Below are positions 11,122 to 23,420 of a stretch of 64,000 nucleotides of DNA, in pieces. Position 1 is the stretch's first letter. Each line of letters opens with the position of its first letter. The notes beneath the pieces were generated by a model. That model worked only from the letters and a program-made list of their open reading frames with translations, was not told where the DNA came from and ran no database searches. The position numbers and the translations under genes are program-made. Where the stretch lies: the NCBI GenBank assembly GCA_036926305.1, contig JAXCHB010000011.1, positions 4,875,001 to 4,939,000 of the forward strand, read 5' to 3'. Source of the stretch: Uropetala carovei. Taxonomy: Eukaryota; Arthropoda; Insecta; Odonata; Petaluridae.

Positions 11122-12547
11122 TACAAAAACCGCATAATTCCGAAATTCTAACATTTTTGGTCTCGAGGATAGTGTATTTTCAGTAGCTACAATAGCCATA
11201 ATAATCTGAAATTTTATATAGTAAAACGAGTTGGTATATTTAAATTGAAGCTTGATTGTAAATAATTTTATCCCTTACTTTATTTGTGATTCTGCTCCTT
11301 TAAATCCCTCACTTTACGCAAAACAGGTTTTGACAATCAATTTTATTCCCCCCTATACTTGATTTTCATGTTTCCAATGCGATATTAGTATCATTTTCGG
11401 CTCAGAATTACAAACCTTACACATCCTTCAGTTGGGTAGATAACGATTGCAGAAATTTTGTGTGTTGAATAACATGCCATCAATAATATACTAAAAATTA
11501 GCTATTCATAATTTTTTTGTTTCGGACTAATTTTAATGGAATTTACCGTCTGTAAAATTATATAACACTTTTTCTTTTTGAAATTTACTCATTTTTTTAG
11601 AAGAGTAACCTCAGATTTTTGCGGAAATACATCAGCTTTCAGAAATTGCGTATAAGTTTCTTTTCTCACAACGTGCTCAAGCGTGACCTCTTTCAAACCT
11701 CCAGCGAAACAGAATCATTCACTACAATTAAAATGAATGAAATGAAATGTAAACTTACGTTTGCCCAAATGATAAGGACTCCGAGCAATGCGGCTTGAAG
11801 ATGAGGAACGACGCGACTATCCCTTTCCACTCTCCGAGCTTCTCTCTTTTCCTGCCATTCACTCCCAACCCAACTCCCTCATCCCCTCAACCTCCCACGT
11901 CACTCACCCTTTCTTCCTCGACGCTTCCAATACAAGGAAGACCTACACAAAGCACGAGCGACGCCGACCGAGGATAGAAATACGGATTTGGGACACAGTG
12001 TCGACAAAATGTCTCTCTTCTCAGTAAAAATTACCTTTAAAATATTATTTCTACATATAGTAGTCATTTTCGAAATCTAAATATAATTGTTTTTATTACC
12101 GCGGCGCTGTTTTCGGGGTATTGATATTAAAATTTTTTAATGATACTGCGTTTCAAATTTATTTTCTCCAAAGGACCGAATGGGTTTTGCTCCATGAGGA
12201 TGGATAATTTACGACACGATTTCATGTTGATCTTACTTCCATCATTTTCGCAGTTCTGCCATACATCATTTCATCTCTTTCTTTTGGATTTTCTTTTGAC
12301 GTCAATCTGACCAGCTTCACATGTATTTATCACGAATTTGAATCATCATATTGACGTTGAAAGTACCTTCGTCCGTGCCAATCGTACCGCCGTTACCCTT
12401 GCGTGTGTGTGTCTCTCTCTTCTCTCTCTAGTGCTTTCGTCTCCAATGGCGTATCATTTTCTATCGATCGATCTGCCCAGATGTTGCTCGGAAGGGCTTC
12501 GGAAGAGACGCACTTTCTTACGCCACTTGCCTTTTACTTTTTCATAT
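11122..12547. other. unassigned DNA with a pyrimidine-rich block
   Basis: A C/T-rich block at about 11820-11940 produces proline/serine-rich frames that look like compositional artefacts. I see nothing else supported. Confidence 0.35.
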
Positions 12548-12668
12548 ATGTAGTATATAGTGAAAGCATTGCGATCACGAGAAAAACTCTTTTCGAGATT
12601 TTGATGGAAAAACAGATTTTAGGTGTCCCAGAGTCCAAAAAAGTGGTTTTCGCCATGCCGTCTGCCAC
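12548..12668 (-). repeat. dispersed repeat family A, 3' module only
   Basis: The stretch TTTTAGGTGTCCCAGAGTCC followed by AAGTGGTTTTCGCCATGCCG is the reverse complement of the 3' module at 25690-25800, with scattered substitutions. Only the terminal part is present, as in a truncated insertion. Confidence 0.6.
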
Positions 12669-12980
12669 TTTGTGTGCGATTCTAGAACCTTATTGGTTAA
12701 AACAAACCAAATGATATGTCATATTTAGTCAAAATCTCATCCACAATAGTCTCTTAGAAAAGATGAACGATATAACGGAACAATAAAGGATAGTAGCTAC
12801 TCTTGTCTGTTTTCAAAAATGTAGATTTATTATAAATGGTCCTAACGATTTTTATTGAAATTCATTCTGTTATAGAACCTGGTGCCATAAACATAACCAC
12901 ATAAGCCATATTTCTCAACAAATATCTATACTATAGCGTCCAGCGACATAATACTCTATATCGAGTTTTACGTCCAACTC

Positions 12981-13067
12981 TCTTCTGCTGTCATACGACA
13001 ATGTTCATCCATTAATGACGCTTTAGCGCCTTTATGGCTTCCCCAATCCACATAGTACAGTAATAGT
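12981..13067 (+). repeat. direct repeat, left copy
   Basis: About 80 bp including CGACAATGTTCATCCATTAA and TATGGCTTCCCCAATCC recurs at 13893-13980 with roughly 85% identity by eye. The copies bracket the Tigger-like element at 13058-13681, and the right part of the match runs into its left end. Confidence 0.65.
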
Positions 13068-13681
13068 CTCTCTCTAACCGCGGGGGGTTACGTTCCTGTC
13101 TAAACCGCGGTTAGCGAGGGCCAGGGTTTATTGGAAATTGGGTATTAGAGAGGGTGATCCCTGAGAAGTATTCAATTTCTTAATTCAACACTTCAATGTT
13201 AAAAAATATTTAAGCTATATGTACTTCTAAAAGCTCGTTTATTAAATTAAATTACCAAAGCAAATATGACCAAAGTACTGTACATTAATAATGTAATGGA
13301 AGAGTAGCCCCTGCTGACGTATCCCTCATGACATTACGCCTCAGGAAACCTTGGTAAAAACCAATACTTCCATAAAATTCCTCGAACTTTCACCGCCCGT
13401 CTTAATGGTGGCCTTATCGGGAACAAAAAATGTATAATAATCCAGGGGGTTGATTAACCAAAATTACAGGGGAACTAAAAATCCTCTTTCCTATGTCACT
13501 CCTTCTGGTGAAAACTAGTTAGTACGTAGCTTCCTTGGTAATATAAATTTTAATACTAGTGAAACTAAACACGGCCGCTCGGAGAATCGCGGGTACTCAA
13601 AAATGGATCAATCGGCTGGCAAAACCAGGTACAATTTCTCAACCACGGATCCTCAAAACCGCGGTTGGCAAGGGACTAATG
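13058..13681. mobile_element. Tigger/pogo-like non-autonomous element flanked by TA
   Basis: The left end is CAGTAATAGTCTCTCTCTAA followed by CCGCGGGGGG. The reverse-complemented right end is CATTAGTCCCTTGCCAACCG, followed by CGG. A second CCGCGGTTAGCGAGGGCC block lies near the left end. TA abuts both sides (13056-13057 and 13682-13683). The interior is non-coding. Confidence 0.6.
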
Positions 13682-13892
13682 TACTTTATATTTATGTATG
13701 GTACAACTATTTATCGAGCCCGAGATTCGCATATATAACTTTATCAGTATATTAGTACTACTTGGATGTGGAAAAAATTTCCGTTTCTGTATCAACTCCT
13801 TCCAGTCAGAAAAAAACGCAGTGAGACCAGACGGACATGTATATGAACTTTTGTGCAATGTATATTGCACCGATTTTTTATTATTTGCGAAA

Positions 13893-13980
13893 TCTTCTTA
13901 TGTCATGCGACAATGTTCGTCCAGTAATGACGCTTTCGCGCAAATATGGCTTCGTCAATCCTCATAATATAGTAATCCTC
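13893..13980 (+). repeat. direct repeat, right copy
   Basis: CGACAATGTTCGTCCAGTAA and TATGGCTTCGTCAATCCTC match the left copy at 12981-13067 in the same orientation, 912 bp away. They may be long direct repeats of a larger element, or a duplicated host segment. Confidence 0.65.
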
Positions 13981-15057
13981 TTGTTACGCAGAGAATGAGT
14001 GCATGGTATTATAATTGTATACATCATGCTCTTAAGTCTCATCCCCATGTTTATATTAAACTTTTGCTTTGTTTTATTATTTACTAGAAGAAGTGCCCGT
14101 TGAATTTCAACGGATTTAGTCAATCTAAAACTTCGACAGTACAACATGGAAACATCGCAATAATAAGATAGTACACAGTTTTAACCGTCGAATAAAGCAA
14201 AACTGAAGAAAACCGCTCCGCATTTACCTATTTAGATGAATGAAGAAAATTTTGCACTGGAAAAATCGAAAATTACGTGTAAAATTATGGGAAAATACGT
14301 AATTATTGAACTAAGCTCTCCCTCCCCTCAAATTTTTAAATCTCCATATAGCCTATGGTAAAATTATATACATATGCGAAGTTTCGTGACGATATCTTCA
14401 AAACGAAAACTGTAAGTAAAACCAGCAAGAACACAATAATATACAGAAAATGGATGAACAAACGCAATTAATTCATTTAACGAAAGACAAAAAAGTAAAT
14501 AGATAACGTTTAAGAATCACAGAGTGAATATTATCCTCCGACAATTAACTCGATTCTCTCATCCTGGAGTTCTGTTACGAGAAAATTGTTTATGTCATAG
14601 TAAAATTTTAATTAAAATCAACAAATTTTTGGTTGCCGTTTAAACAAAGCAAAATAGGACACAAATTGAAAAACAATTTTCGGCGACAATGGGAGTTGTA
14701 ATTGGTATTGTCGTAAAACTGATAAAATCACGTATTTATTTATTCTGAACGGATTTTTACCCCAATTTGATCAGAATTCCGATTCTGTCTACAATACAAA
14801 GAAACTTTGTTCTTTCCTTAATCGAATCATCCAAGTCTCAGGTCCGTACCATGTATCTAAGTAATTTGAAAATTCAAATGAAAAATAAGCTACACTCATC
14901 CCTATGTTATTCAAATGGAGAAAATGAAAAAATAAAATATTTTTTAAATTAGAAAGGTCAATCATATCGGTCTAAGAACCTGACTACACCACTTAACTCT
15001 TTATTCCGGTTAAAATGACACCATTTTTGCGATTTGTGAAACCTTCGATTTATCAAA
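13981..15057. other. unassigned AT-rich DNA
   Basis: GAAGTTTCGTGACGATATC at about 14378 is faintly like a family A unit. No gene was recognised. Confidence 0.3.
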
Positions 15058-15065
15058 GCCCTCGC

Positions 15066-16420
15066 TAGGGATGATCAAAAAACCTTTTTTCGAAATTCAA
15101 TACCCGAAATTTATAAATGTTGCCGGTTGCGACTAAAAGCACGCATAAAAAATTATTTTCAAATAGGTCAATATCTTGAGGTGCTCCAAGCACCCCAATG
15201 TTTTCGAAAACCGCCCATTTCTAGCTTCATTCGGAAAATACATTATTGAATATAAAACATGTAGCTCTTCGCTTGTTTAGCCGTTTCTCAGTCGAAACCA
15301 ACTAAACTACTTTGTAAGTAGCCCGCAGCGCCATTGATGTGCTTTGTTTTGTGTGACCGTCACTCCATTTTCGGCATCTGTTGAAAGGGATGGATGGGAA
15401 CTCGACAGGTCCTTATTCCTATTCAGGCGAGGTAGGGCAGGCACTTGAAAAATGTGAAGAACGTCCACTGATGAAGTTTTCGAAGATCCAAGCAAATTTA
15501 ATGTCGTATCTGTGAGTGACCTCAGCGCAGACCAACAATATTAGCTGGAAATGTGCCAGGTTGTGACATCTGGGAAGTGCTCAGATGATTTGTCTCTCAC
15601 TCCCCCAATCAAGGAGGCTCACTACAGGGAATAGAGTACTCCGCTTATATGTGTCAACTCACAACCCCACAGATATACTCAGAATATTGGCAGAGTACAT
15701 CATTAAAGCGTACGCCCCAGTATGGTTCGCTGTGAAATCAGGCCCATCTTACCAGGACGGAGCCAAACATCTCTGGCAACTGGTGAATGACTCAAGATTT
15801 TTCAAGAAGGAGCTGAGGGTGCTTGTGGAGAAATACATACAGCTAAATGTGTACTATGCCCACCCTAAGAACATACTTCTCAGCATGGTATCAGACGAAC
15901 GTCCACACATCAGGCACATGGGTCTTCGACGCATATTGAAAGCCAGAGATGAGAAGCCGAAAGGTATTCGACTTTTCAAAGCTCAACCCATGAATTTTTC
16001 TGCTGGTGACTACATCGATCTCATTTACTGCAGTGAGCGTCATGTGACAGAGCCTTCTCTAATTTCACACTTCACGGATCAAGAGCTGCAAGAATTCCTG
16101 GCGACCGCGATACTCCTCTAATAATAGAGGTACCCAAATTTCCGTGCCACACACACAGAGTGTAGAGAGAAGTATAAAGCTGATAATTTCAGTACATAAT
16201 CGTCGAAATTAGCAAAGAGCTAAACATTTAATATTCAATTATGCTCTTTTCCGAATAGAGCTAGAAATAGGCGATTTTCGTAAACTTTCGGGCGCTTGAG
16301 GTACCTCAAGATATTGAAAATTTTGAGAATAATTTTTACGCGTGATTTTGGTCGGAACCAACATCTTTTTCGCATGTCTATATTGAATTTCGAAAAAAAA
16401 GTGTTATTCGATCATCCCTA
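15066..16420. mobile_element. hAT-type element with perfect 8-bp target duplication
   Basis: The ends are TAGGGATGATC and its complement, inside inverted repeats of roughly 200 bp (left 15066-15260, right about 16225-16420). These share blocks such as CAATATCTTGAGGT. The octamer GCCCTCGC is present exactly on both sides (15058-15065 and 16421-16428). TAGGGATG ends and an 8-bp duplication are diagnostic of hAT elements. The interior carries a decayed non-transposase reading frame (15520-16121) and no hAT transposase motif, so mobilisation would have been in trans. Confidence 0.85.
15520..16121 (+). pseudogene. cargo gene of hAT-type element; uncharacterised arthropod protein family
   Basis: A 178-codon open frame (15585-16121) has LTTGNRVLRLYVSTHNPTD near the start, then IIKAYAPVWFAVKSGPSYQD and GAKHLWQLVNDSRFFKKELR. 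It continues with YYAHPKNILLSMVSDERPHI and ends with FSAGDYIDLIYCSERHVTEP. In the preceding frame LSADQQY and LEMCQVVTSGKCSDD appear to be the same protein upstream, separated by a TAG and a frameshift near 15590. It is therefore a pseudogene or a 5'-damaged copy. From memory this pattern recurs in uncharacterised arthropod proteins (unverified). It has no catalytic signature I know and no resemblance to hAT transposase or to a BED finger. Its place between hAT ends with an intact target duplication shows it moved as cargo. Confidence 0.6.
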
Positions 16421-16428
16421 GCCCTCGC

Positions 16429-16880
16429 TTTAATTTAATTTAGAATTTGTAAACGAGTTTTGGATTTTTTTTATAGGAATTATCTTGATAGATTTTTGGT
16501 TAATCTACTTTTATTTATAGTTACAGCTTCTAAAATTTGACAAATATAGGATTACGATAGAAAATGTTACCGAAACCGCACCCTTTGCGCAGATGAGGCT
16601 ACATCGTGCAATATCCACATAATAAAACATTACTGGTGGATTGGATCTTTTTGTGATTCCTCGAAGAAAATTAATTTCTGTAAAGCACAGAAACGACGCT
16701 AACATAACTGGTCAGATGGTGCTCATGTCACACCGCGCATCGTGGCGCCTAGGATATATGCAACACACGCGCACGTATCGGAAGTGTTATTGCCGATATA
16801 AGAATTTAAAGGCGTAACACTCTCAGCGGTAAAAGTATGTAACGTGCGCTTTGTTCTTAGATTTTATATCTGCTGGAGTA
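16429..16880. other. unassigned DNA
   Basis: A locally CpG-bearing patch (about 16725-16790) separates the hAT-type element from the Tigger-like element. Nothing was recognised. Confidence 0.3.
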
Positions 16881-19020
16881 CAGTTGGCCCCCGTCGAACG
16901 CGGGGGTTAAGTTCTGGCTGCGCACGGTGATTCCGCGTTCCGCGGGGTATTGGTATAATGGTAAAAATGGGGTTACGTTGCAGGACCTTCGATGTTAAAC
17001 CTAAAGACATATAACCCTTGCGCTATAAAATGTAAAATTTAATGTTTATATTAGCAACAAAAAGTTACAATTTCAAAAGTTACATGAAAACATATTTAAA
17101 CCCAAATATGACCAAATACATACATGAAAATATTTTTTATTATTTCTTAAATAATTTCGGTTAGAAAGGGTTGAATAACTTCCGATATAAACTCTCATCT
17201 AAAGAGAACTCACACCTTTCATTACGGCCAATCGAATTACCCACAATTGCGAATTTTCCCCGTCACGTAAAAAGGTTTTCCACCCCTGAATTATATCACG
17301 TAAAGAAACAAAAAAAGAAATCCAGTAATAAGTCGTAAAAATATAGAAATCGTAATGAATTCCAAACTAAAATCATCATAGAAGTACATAATAAGTAAAA
17401 TAGAACACAAAATTTTAAATGACAAGAACTTTCCAAAAAATACTGAAAAGGGGTTTGATTTCTTAAATGGAGATTTTTTAATTGATAGAGCTGCTGGCAG
17501 AAGAGGGGAATTGGGCAGAAGCTAATGTAGATGACCTGACGAAATCTGTAATTTTGGTTTGTCTTTGCTTTTTCGTACTTTTACTTATGTAAACGTAGGA
17601 AGCCATATTATCGTCATTGGTCCTCTAAATTTTCACAGCTCTTTGAAAATCTGGGTCTTCCTGTATAATCTTTTCTTTGAGAAACTCTACTGCTTTTAGG
17701 ATCTCTGATATTCCTTTGCTTGTTAATTTACATCTTTGCTGCTCTTCATTTTATGCTTCCTCTGATTCTTCACAAACATTCACATTAGAGGCCATTAATT
17801 CTTCCGACTCCTCATTTTTTAAAATTCCTCCAGGTGTGACTGTATGAGCTCTTTGATCTCTTCCCTTTCCATATCACTCTAGAATAGTATTTGCAAGGGT
17901 TTTCTCAACCTCTCCATGGATGCTGGGGAATTCACTAACTTCATTGACTATTTCTGGGCATAGCTTCTTCCAACAAGCGTTCATAGTTGACTGCTTGATT
18001 TCTGCCCATTCTTCTTAAATAATTTCAATGGCTATTAATATTGTAAATTCAGCCCATCACTGCCGCACGTTTTTATTTGGGGATCTATCAATAGCATCAA
18101 TGATGCGTGGTGAACTTCTCCGTAGATAGTAACATTTAAATGTTGAAATGATCCTTTGGTCCAAGGCCTGTAAAATTGAAGTTATATTCGGTTGAAGGAG
18201 CATAACTTTAACATTTGGATGATACTGTAATATTGAAAGTGGATAAAATGCGATCATTTGTGACATCTAGTGGTTTCACAATGGTTGTTACATGCTGTTG
18301 GAACTATGGCAAAGTCAGTGTCCATTCTGAATTCTAGTCTTCACTCGTTCTGTTATATAGCCAAGAAAATTAACCAGGATGAGTATAGCTCGCAGTGACA
18401 GGAACGCCCCTGGCCGTTGATCCCATACACATTTAATTCAGTCAATCACGAGTTTAGTGGTCGCCCAACCATTTATTTTGGTCATGAACAATGAACACAG
18501 GTGGAAATTTCTCCTTTGGCGGTGTCTTCAAAATTATATATGGAGGAAGCTTGTGATCTTTAGCTATTATGGTCAACATAACATATACCTCTTATTTTCA
18601 GGATCAGTAGTACGTTTACGCACTGTTCCACCTCCGACTGAATTATCAGTTGTATTTTCTGGCATATGGAACCACGTAGGAGTTTGATTTGCTTTGCCTA
18701 TTTGAGATAGTGAATATGGTTTCTCAAAGAGAACACAACCCTATGAAAGCTGACTATTTTATCTTATTATTTATCAGTCAACCTTTCACAAATGGTTGAT
18801 TTTCGACGCATAGCCAAGTCATATATATTTATGAAACGGCATATTCAGTCATATACTGCATTAAAATCCACGTGCGGAAAATTTTTGCGACGATCAAATT
18901 TACATCTTGTCCCTTGTTGCAGAAAATCCAGAACATCTCTGCTCCATCTTTTGCGCTACTGAGAGCACTCGAACGACATTGAATATGGTGGTAATCTTAA
19001 CCACGTACGATTTTTCAAGC
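16881..19020 (-). mobile_element. Tigger-like DNA transposon relic
   Basis: The low-coordinate end CAGTTGGCCCCCGTCGAACG, preceded by TA, matches Tigger-type ends (CAGTTGGCCCTCCGTATCCG in relatives). A GCGTTCCGCGGGG block follows. A decayed transposase lies inside on the minus strand. I could not find the opposite terminal repeat beyond 19020, so that end is lost or too diverged and the upper boundary is approximate. Confidence 0.65.
17460..18960 (-). pseudogene. Tigger/jerky-family (DDE_1) transposase pseudogene
   Basis: On the minus strand, motifs of Tigger transposases appear in order. These are MRRKSTICERL (family LRRRTTICQ, end of the DNA-binding part), QIGKANQTPTWFHMPENTTD (family NADETPVWFDMP), GTVRKRTT, KLPPYIILK, then ILVNFLGYITERVK (family LVLDSFRGHLTE), and NVKVMLLQPNITSILQALDQ followed by ISTFKCYYLRR. 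The first catalytic aspartate is lost (NQTP for DETP) and the second reads asparagine (ILVNF); the third is kept in LDQ. The C-terminal end reads QTKITDFV. The longest uninterrupted piece is 18057-18266. The gene is dead and was probably captured at about 1.5 kb. Confidence 0.8.
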
Positions 19021-22000
19021 TCTTTGAATTTCTAATGTTTTCGTTCTCTTGAGAAATGTATTTTGCTAACACTAACTGTATGCACTTATTTTATATTCCT
19101 TTGCGCAAATTAAAACAATTGAAAACCTTGTTTTGAAGGGTTTATTTTGTACAAATTCGCAGCAAATAGAGATTTTCTAAATCCACAGTTAAAAATAAGT
19201 GTTATGTCTACAACCCATATTTTGAAGCAATTTGTTGTGACAAAAATGCAGGTATTACACCAGCTAACGTGATAAATGCATTGATTATGCATAAAATTTT
19301 CACTGTCTCCCACCTTATGCACTGAAAGTTTATAATAGTCGAATTGGAAAATGTACACAACGCCATTTCCTTGCATTGAACTTCTACTAGATGCTTCAGT
19401 TATTTCTGTTAATAAAAATATTTAGAAATGTCATTCAATTACTTCAAATTATTAAGTATATAAATAATTCAAATGTACTTGTTAAGCACTGAGCTTCAGT
19501 GACTTCTTCCTTATTTTACATAAATAATAGTAAAATTGTAATGTAAACAAATATTTCATAATTAGATAAAAATTTCAAAACAGATAAATTCGATGTTAAA
19601 ATTTGTTAGGCCTGAGTTAAACACTTATAAAGGAAGCATGATTCATTACATCTTATATTTAAAAATGAAAGCTGCTAGAATTTCGTGCTTTATTTCCTGT
19701 CTGTCGACCTATTAGTGTTGTACTCTACACATATGGCACGTCCTCGACCACTGTTTAGGGTAATATTTGTCATGCAGCAACAAATAGATGGATTTTTTCA
19801 TTTTTGATTGATATCTATTTCTATCAAATATTCTATAGACTTAAATATTTATGGGATTTTTCCTACACTTCTGCAGTAATTACGCTTTCTCAGAAGAAAT
19901 GCATTAAGGGGATTTGTCGGGGCATTTTGGAACTTTTATCTCGGAAACAATAAGTCGTAGATGCGTGCTGTCGCGGAGGTTTAGGCAGCAAATGCTGTCC
20001 TCTACCCGAATAAATTTTTTAATCGATACCTTACAGAACATATAAAGTCTAGGAAAAGCAAAATACGATTTTTATATTTTCGGTTTCTGAGTCAAATTAT
20101 GGTAATGACCGACGTAATTTTCGTAGGAACGAATGTAAACAATTTTGCTAAAAAAATAAGCGAAATTTGCAAATATTATTCTTTCTGAAGTTCACGTGAA
20201 TAAATTACTAATGACATCGCAAAATTATTGAAGTATCATTGAAGCTTTTTAAGCGATGAAAAACTCTACGTAAATTGTTCAGTAATTATCCGACAATTAT
20301 ACATCACAACAAATTGATTTTCATATTTTTTGTAGGTAACGATGATCTGTAGCGTTGTAAAAACTTTCCCACCGATATACACTTATTTTTCATGAATGAC
20401 TTAATTTATATGGTTTTGCACCTCAAACTGGATTAGCTGAATATCACGTAGTATAGGAAAACGGTTAGGTGAATAATAAACGATTTTTTCGTCGCTCTCA
20501 TTCAGTTGCTACCGAATTATATGAATACTTCCTACTTAAATTGTATACTATTGTCATTCGTTTAAAAAAACATTTCCCTTTTCTCACATTCCATACTCAT
20601 TTTCAGACCTTTTTCTCCCTCCGAATGCTTTCACCACGTGCGTTTCCTCAAAAAGCGCCCTATTTTAATCTCTTTCCTTTGTCAAAAAACAAGCTCTCCC
20701 ATCTCCTCCCAATGGCGCTCAACCAAGTGGCAATTTTGGAGTGCAAGATGAAAAATAATTGGAATAGAGAGCAGTAGTAATGTACAAACATGTCTCTCTC
20801 GCGAAACTTTAAAACAATTTTACGGCATTCCATAAAGATTGAAGAAATGACGAAAAGGAGGAGATAAGTCTTTCGTTTCTTTTCGTGAATTATTTCATAT
20901 TTGTACATTGTAGATATGTTTTTTCACAAATTCAAAATGTGAAATTTAAACTGAAGTCAAAACTTTTCAAATAATCAGTCATAATAAAACGAAATAAGCC
21001 TCAAAATTTTGAACCAGTTTTCCATCTAAGAGATGAACGAACTTCTGCTATTTTATATTTGTTTTAAATTCAGTTCTTACTGAAATGAATAACAACCGTT
21101 ACGTATGAAACGAGCGGTTATGTCCAGCTTCAGCGAGAGTAATTCTGTTAAATTTTAAAATGTATATTTTCAGGTTTCTCTGTAACTGAAAAATGTATTT
21201 CGTTGTATGTACGATATATTAAATAATTATCTTTCCTTCCTAAAGAAATAATTCGTTGCGAATTCTTTAAAAAAACATTCAATAATAAGTGTTTCCTTAT
21301 GCGATTCCTCTGGAATCGGAAAAAATTAAAGTATCAAATGATTTCGCGAGCAAATTACCATGTTTTTCACTAATTATGAAACATTAATTGTAGCAAAATC
21401 TATTAAAGTTATACCTTAAAAACCTGCATCGTACCAAAATGAACAACTAAAACAGAGGTCTAATAATACTCTAGAATTGAATATAGATTAAAAATAGATT
21501 TTTCTGATTGTCATTGAATCTAATTATCATTGATATGAAATTTTACATTATATTGTCTTGAATTAGTGTGAATTACAAATATATGCAAACATTGAAAATT
21601 ACGCTATTGCTTTCGATTTAACTTTATAAATCACTTTTATTACGTATATTACCAATCCGTACAGAAATATTTCGATATTGTTCGAATTTAACTAATTCTG
21701 TTTACCCTTCTAACCTACACGAAATCAAACACTTATGGTTCGCCACTGATTACACGGCTCCAGTTTGTTTGTGTTCCATTCTCCGCTGTTGGTGGGTTCT
21801 GGTTCAAATTACTCACGTGTATCTTTATTGACTAATAGATTCCTTGAGACCATGATAATGAGTACGGATCACAAACTTTATTATAAAAGAGTGCATGGTA
21901 AAGCAGTGAAAAGGAATATAAATGAAAACGCTAATATATAATTATTCGTACATTTATTCTGAATTGCTCTTCATGATAGTGTAGCTCTGAAATACAATGT

Positions 22001-22487
22001 TCCTAGTTTAGTTCATTGTGTTACACGAGAATGGGGTAGAATCCCAATTAGATTGTTCCCTCTGTTATCTTGCCGTCCACAAAAATGTTTTCACCTTGCT
22101 TTTCTTCGGGATGTAAGCACCAGAAGTGATTAGAATGTTATTTTGAAATTACATTACACAATGTGATAAGAAATTTATTAAAACACGAGAAAATATCTAC
22201 GCTGGATGACACTCGTCTCTGGCGAGGAGCAAAACTCCCAAAAACATGTAGGTACAAGTGTGGATCATTGTGTAATAGTGGAGCGAGAGAGAGGGTTGCT
22301 GACTTTTGAAATTAGTCTCTTATTTCCCCGTGGAAGTATTTCAGAGTCAACTTATAGTGGGTTTTAATTGGTAAACGCGAAAGAAGTTACAGGATATCTC
22401 TATTGCCGAAGAAAATAACTCGAGAACAGTTTAATGGCGGAGGGGAGGGCTCTTTAATGCGCACTCTGTGCCTTTGAGATTGTAAGC
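19021..22487. other. long unassigned AT-rich stretch
   Basis: About 3.4 kb without a recognisable gene, RNA or transposon end. Open frames such as 20469-20777 (102 codons) and its antisense partner 20660-20908 have no motif and lie in simple AT-rich sequence. Confidence 0.4.
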
Positions 22488-22778
22488 CAAGGGTTCATAA
22501 CCTATTCGATACGGCGAGCACCAAGTTTTATCCTAGAATATCAAGCGAGGACCACTATTTCTGAAAAATAGGAATGCCCATGAATAAAATCAAACCAACA
22601 TCAAAGTTATTCCTAATGATCTACGTTTAGAAAGAAATCGAACGTACAAATTAAGTTATTAGCTCTAGGAAATGGGATATTTAAGCACCGTAGAAGAGCA
22701 CAGCCAGGCTGCCAAAGAGCACGATCAAGCTTCTAAGGAGCACAGCGGTGCTCGCAAGCACCAGGTTAAAAATAATAA
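22488..22778. mobile_element. decayed hAT-like MITE
   Basis: The left end CAAGGGTTCATAACCTATTC with GCGAGCACCAAG resembles hAT MITE ends of the CAGGGGTTCCCAACC type. On the right, GCAAGCACCAGGTTAAAAAT is a plausible mirrored end. The ends are too mutated to score a target duplication. Confidence 0.4.
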
Positions 22779-22879
22779 ATCCATTAACGGATTCAAATGC
22801 TCGTGCAAGGTCCGATGATGGAGATAATCAAAGAAACGAGGATATAGGACCAAGTTTGCATCGAATTACTAGAGTTGGA

Positions 22880-23420
22880 GATAGGAGGTAAATGGACAGT
22901 GGAAAGGGACGGTGGAAAGACGGCGAATTGTTAGAGGCGTGGAGAGAGGATAAAGCGAATCGCCACCGTCGTTACTGGGAGCATTCCAACCAGTTATTTG
23001 GCGGCGAATCGTTCTATTTTCGCCCCGCCTACGAGAAGCGCAGTAAGATGATCGCCACGTGGTATATTCTTCCTGGGAAGAACCAATCGGCCAAGGACTG
23101 CGGAAGACCGCTCCCATACACATAAGGAGACGATTCGCAACATCCGGACGCCATTTAAAAAGCTCTTCTTCCCTAATTCGCACTCCTTTCGACACGATCG
23201 GGATTAAACGTCCATCCACCCACGATCGGGAGATTCCGTATACGCGGCCTTATTCCGTGTCACGCGCAGACAATGGACCCATCGATCTCTGACTTGGAGT
23301 AGCCCACGCAAACCCTTTCATCCCAAGCATCGGAAACCACTCTCTCGTGTCGGCCATTCGCGTCATCAAAATTCCCTCGGACGCCATCGCATCATCGCTA
23401 CAGTTTTCCACGTCTTTTTT
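22880..23420. other. CpG-rich, GC-balanced island of unknown role
   Basis: By hand I count about 48 CpG dinucleotides in roughly 540 bp, against one or two per 60 bp in the flanks. The island contains CACGTG-like and CCAAT strings (GCCACGTGG at 23053, AACCAATCGG at 23081). Overlapping open frames of 77-116 codons on both strands resemble nothing I know. It could be an unmethylated promoter-like region, an exon of an unrecognised gene, or a young insertion. Confidence 0.35.

Noticed and set aside
11788..12027. Two overlapping 60-79 codon frames rich in Pro/Ser/Leu
   Set aside because: They come from a pyrimidine-rich block, overlap in different frames and lack motifs.
20469..20908. 102-codon plus frame and 82-codon antisense frame
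   Set aside because: Low-complexity AT-rich coding potential with antisense overlap; nothing recognisable in either protein.
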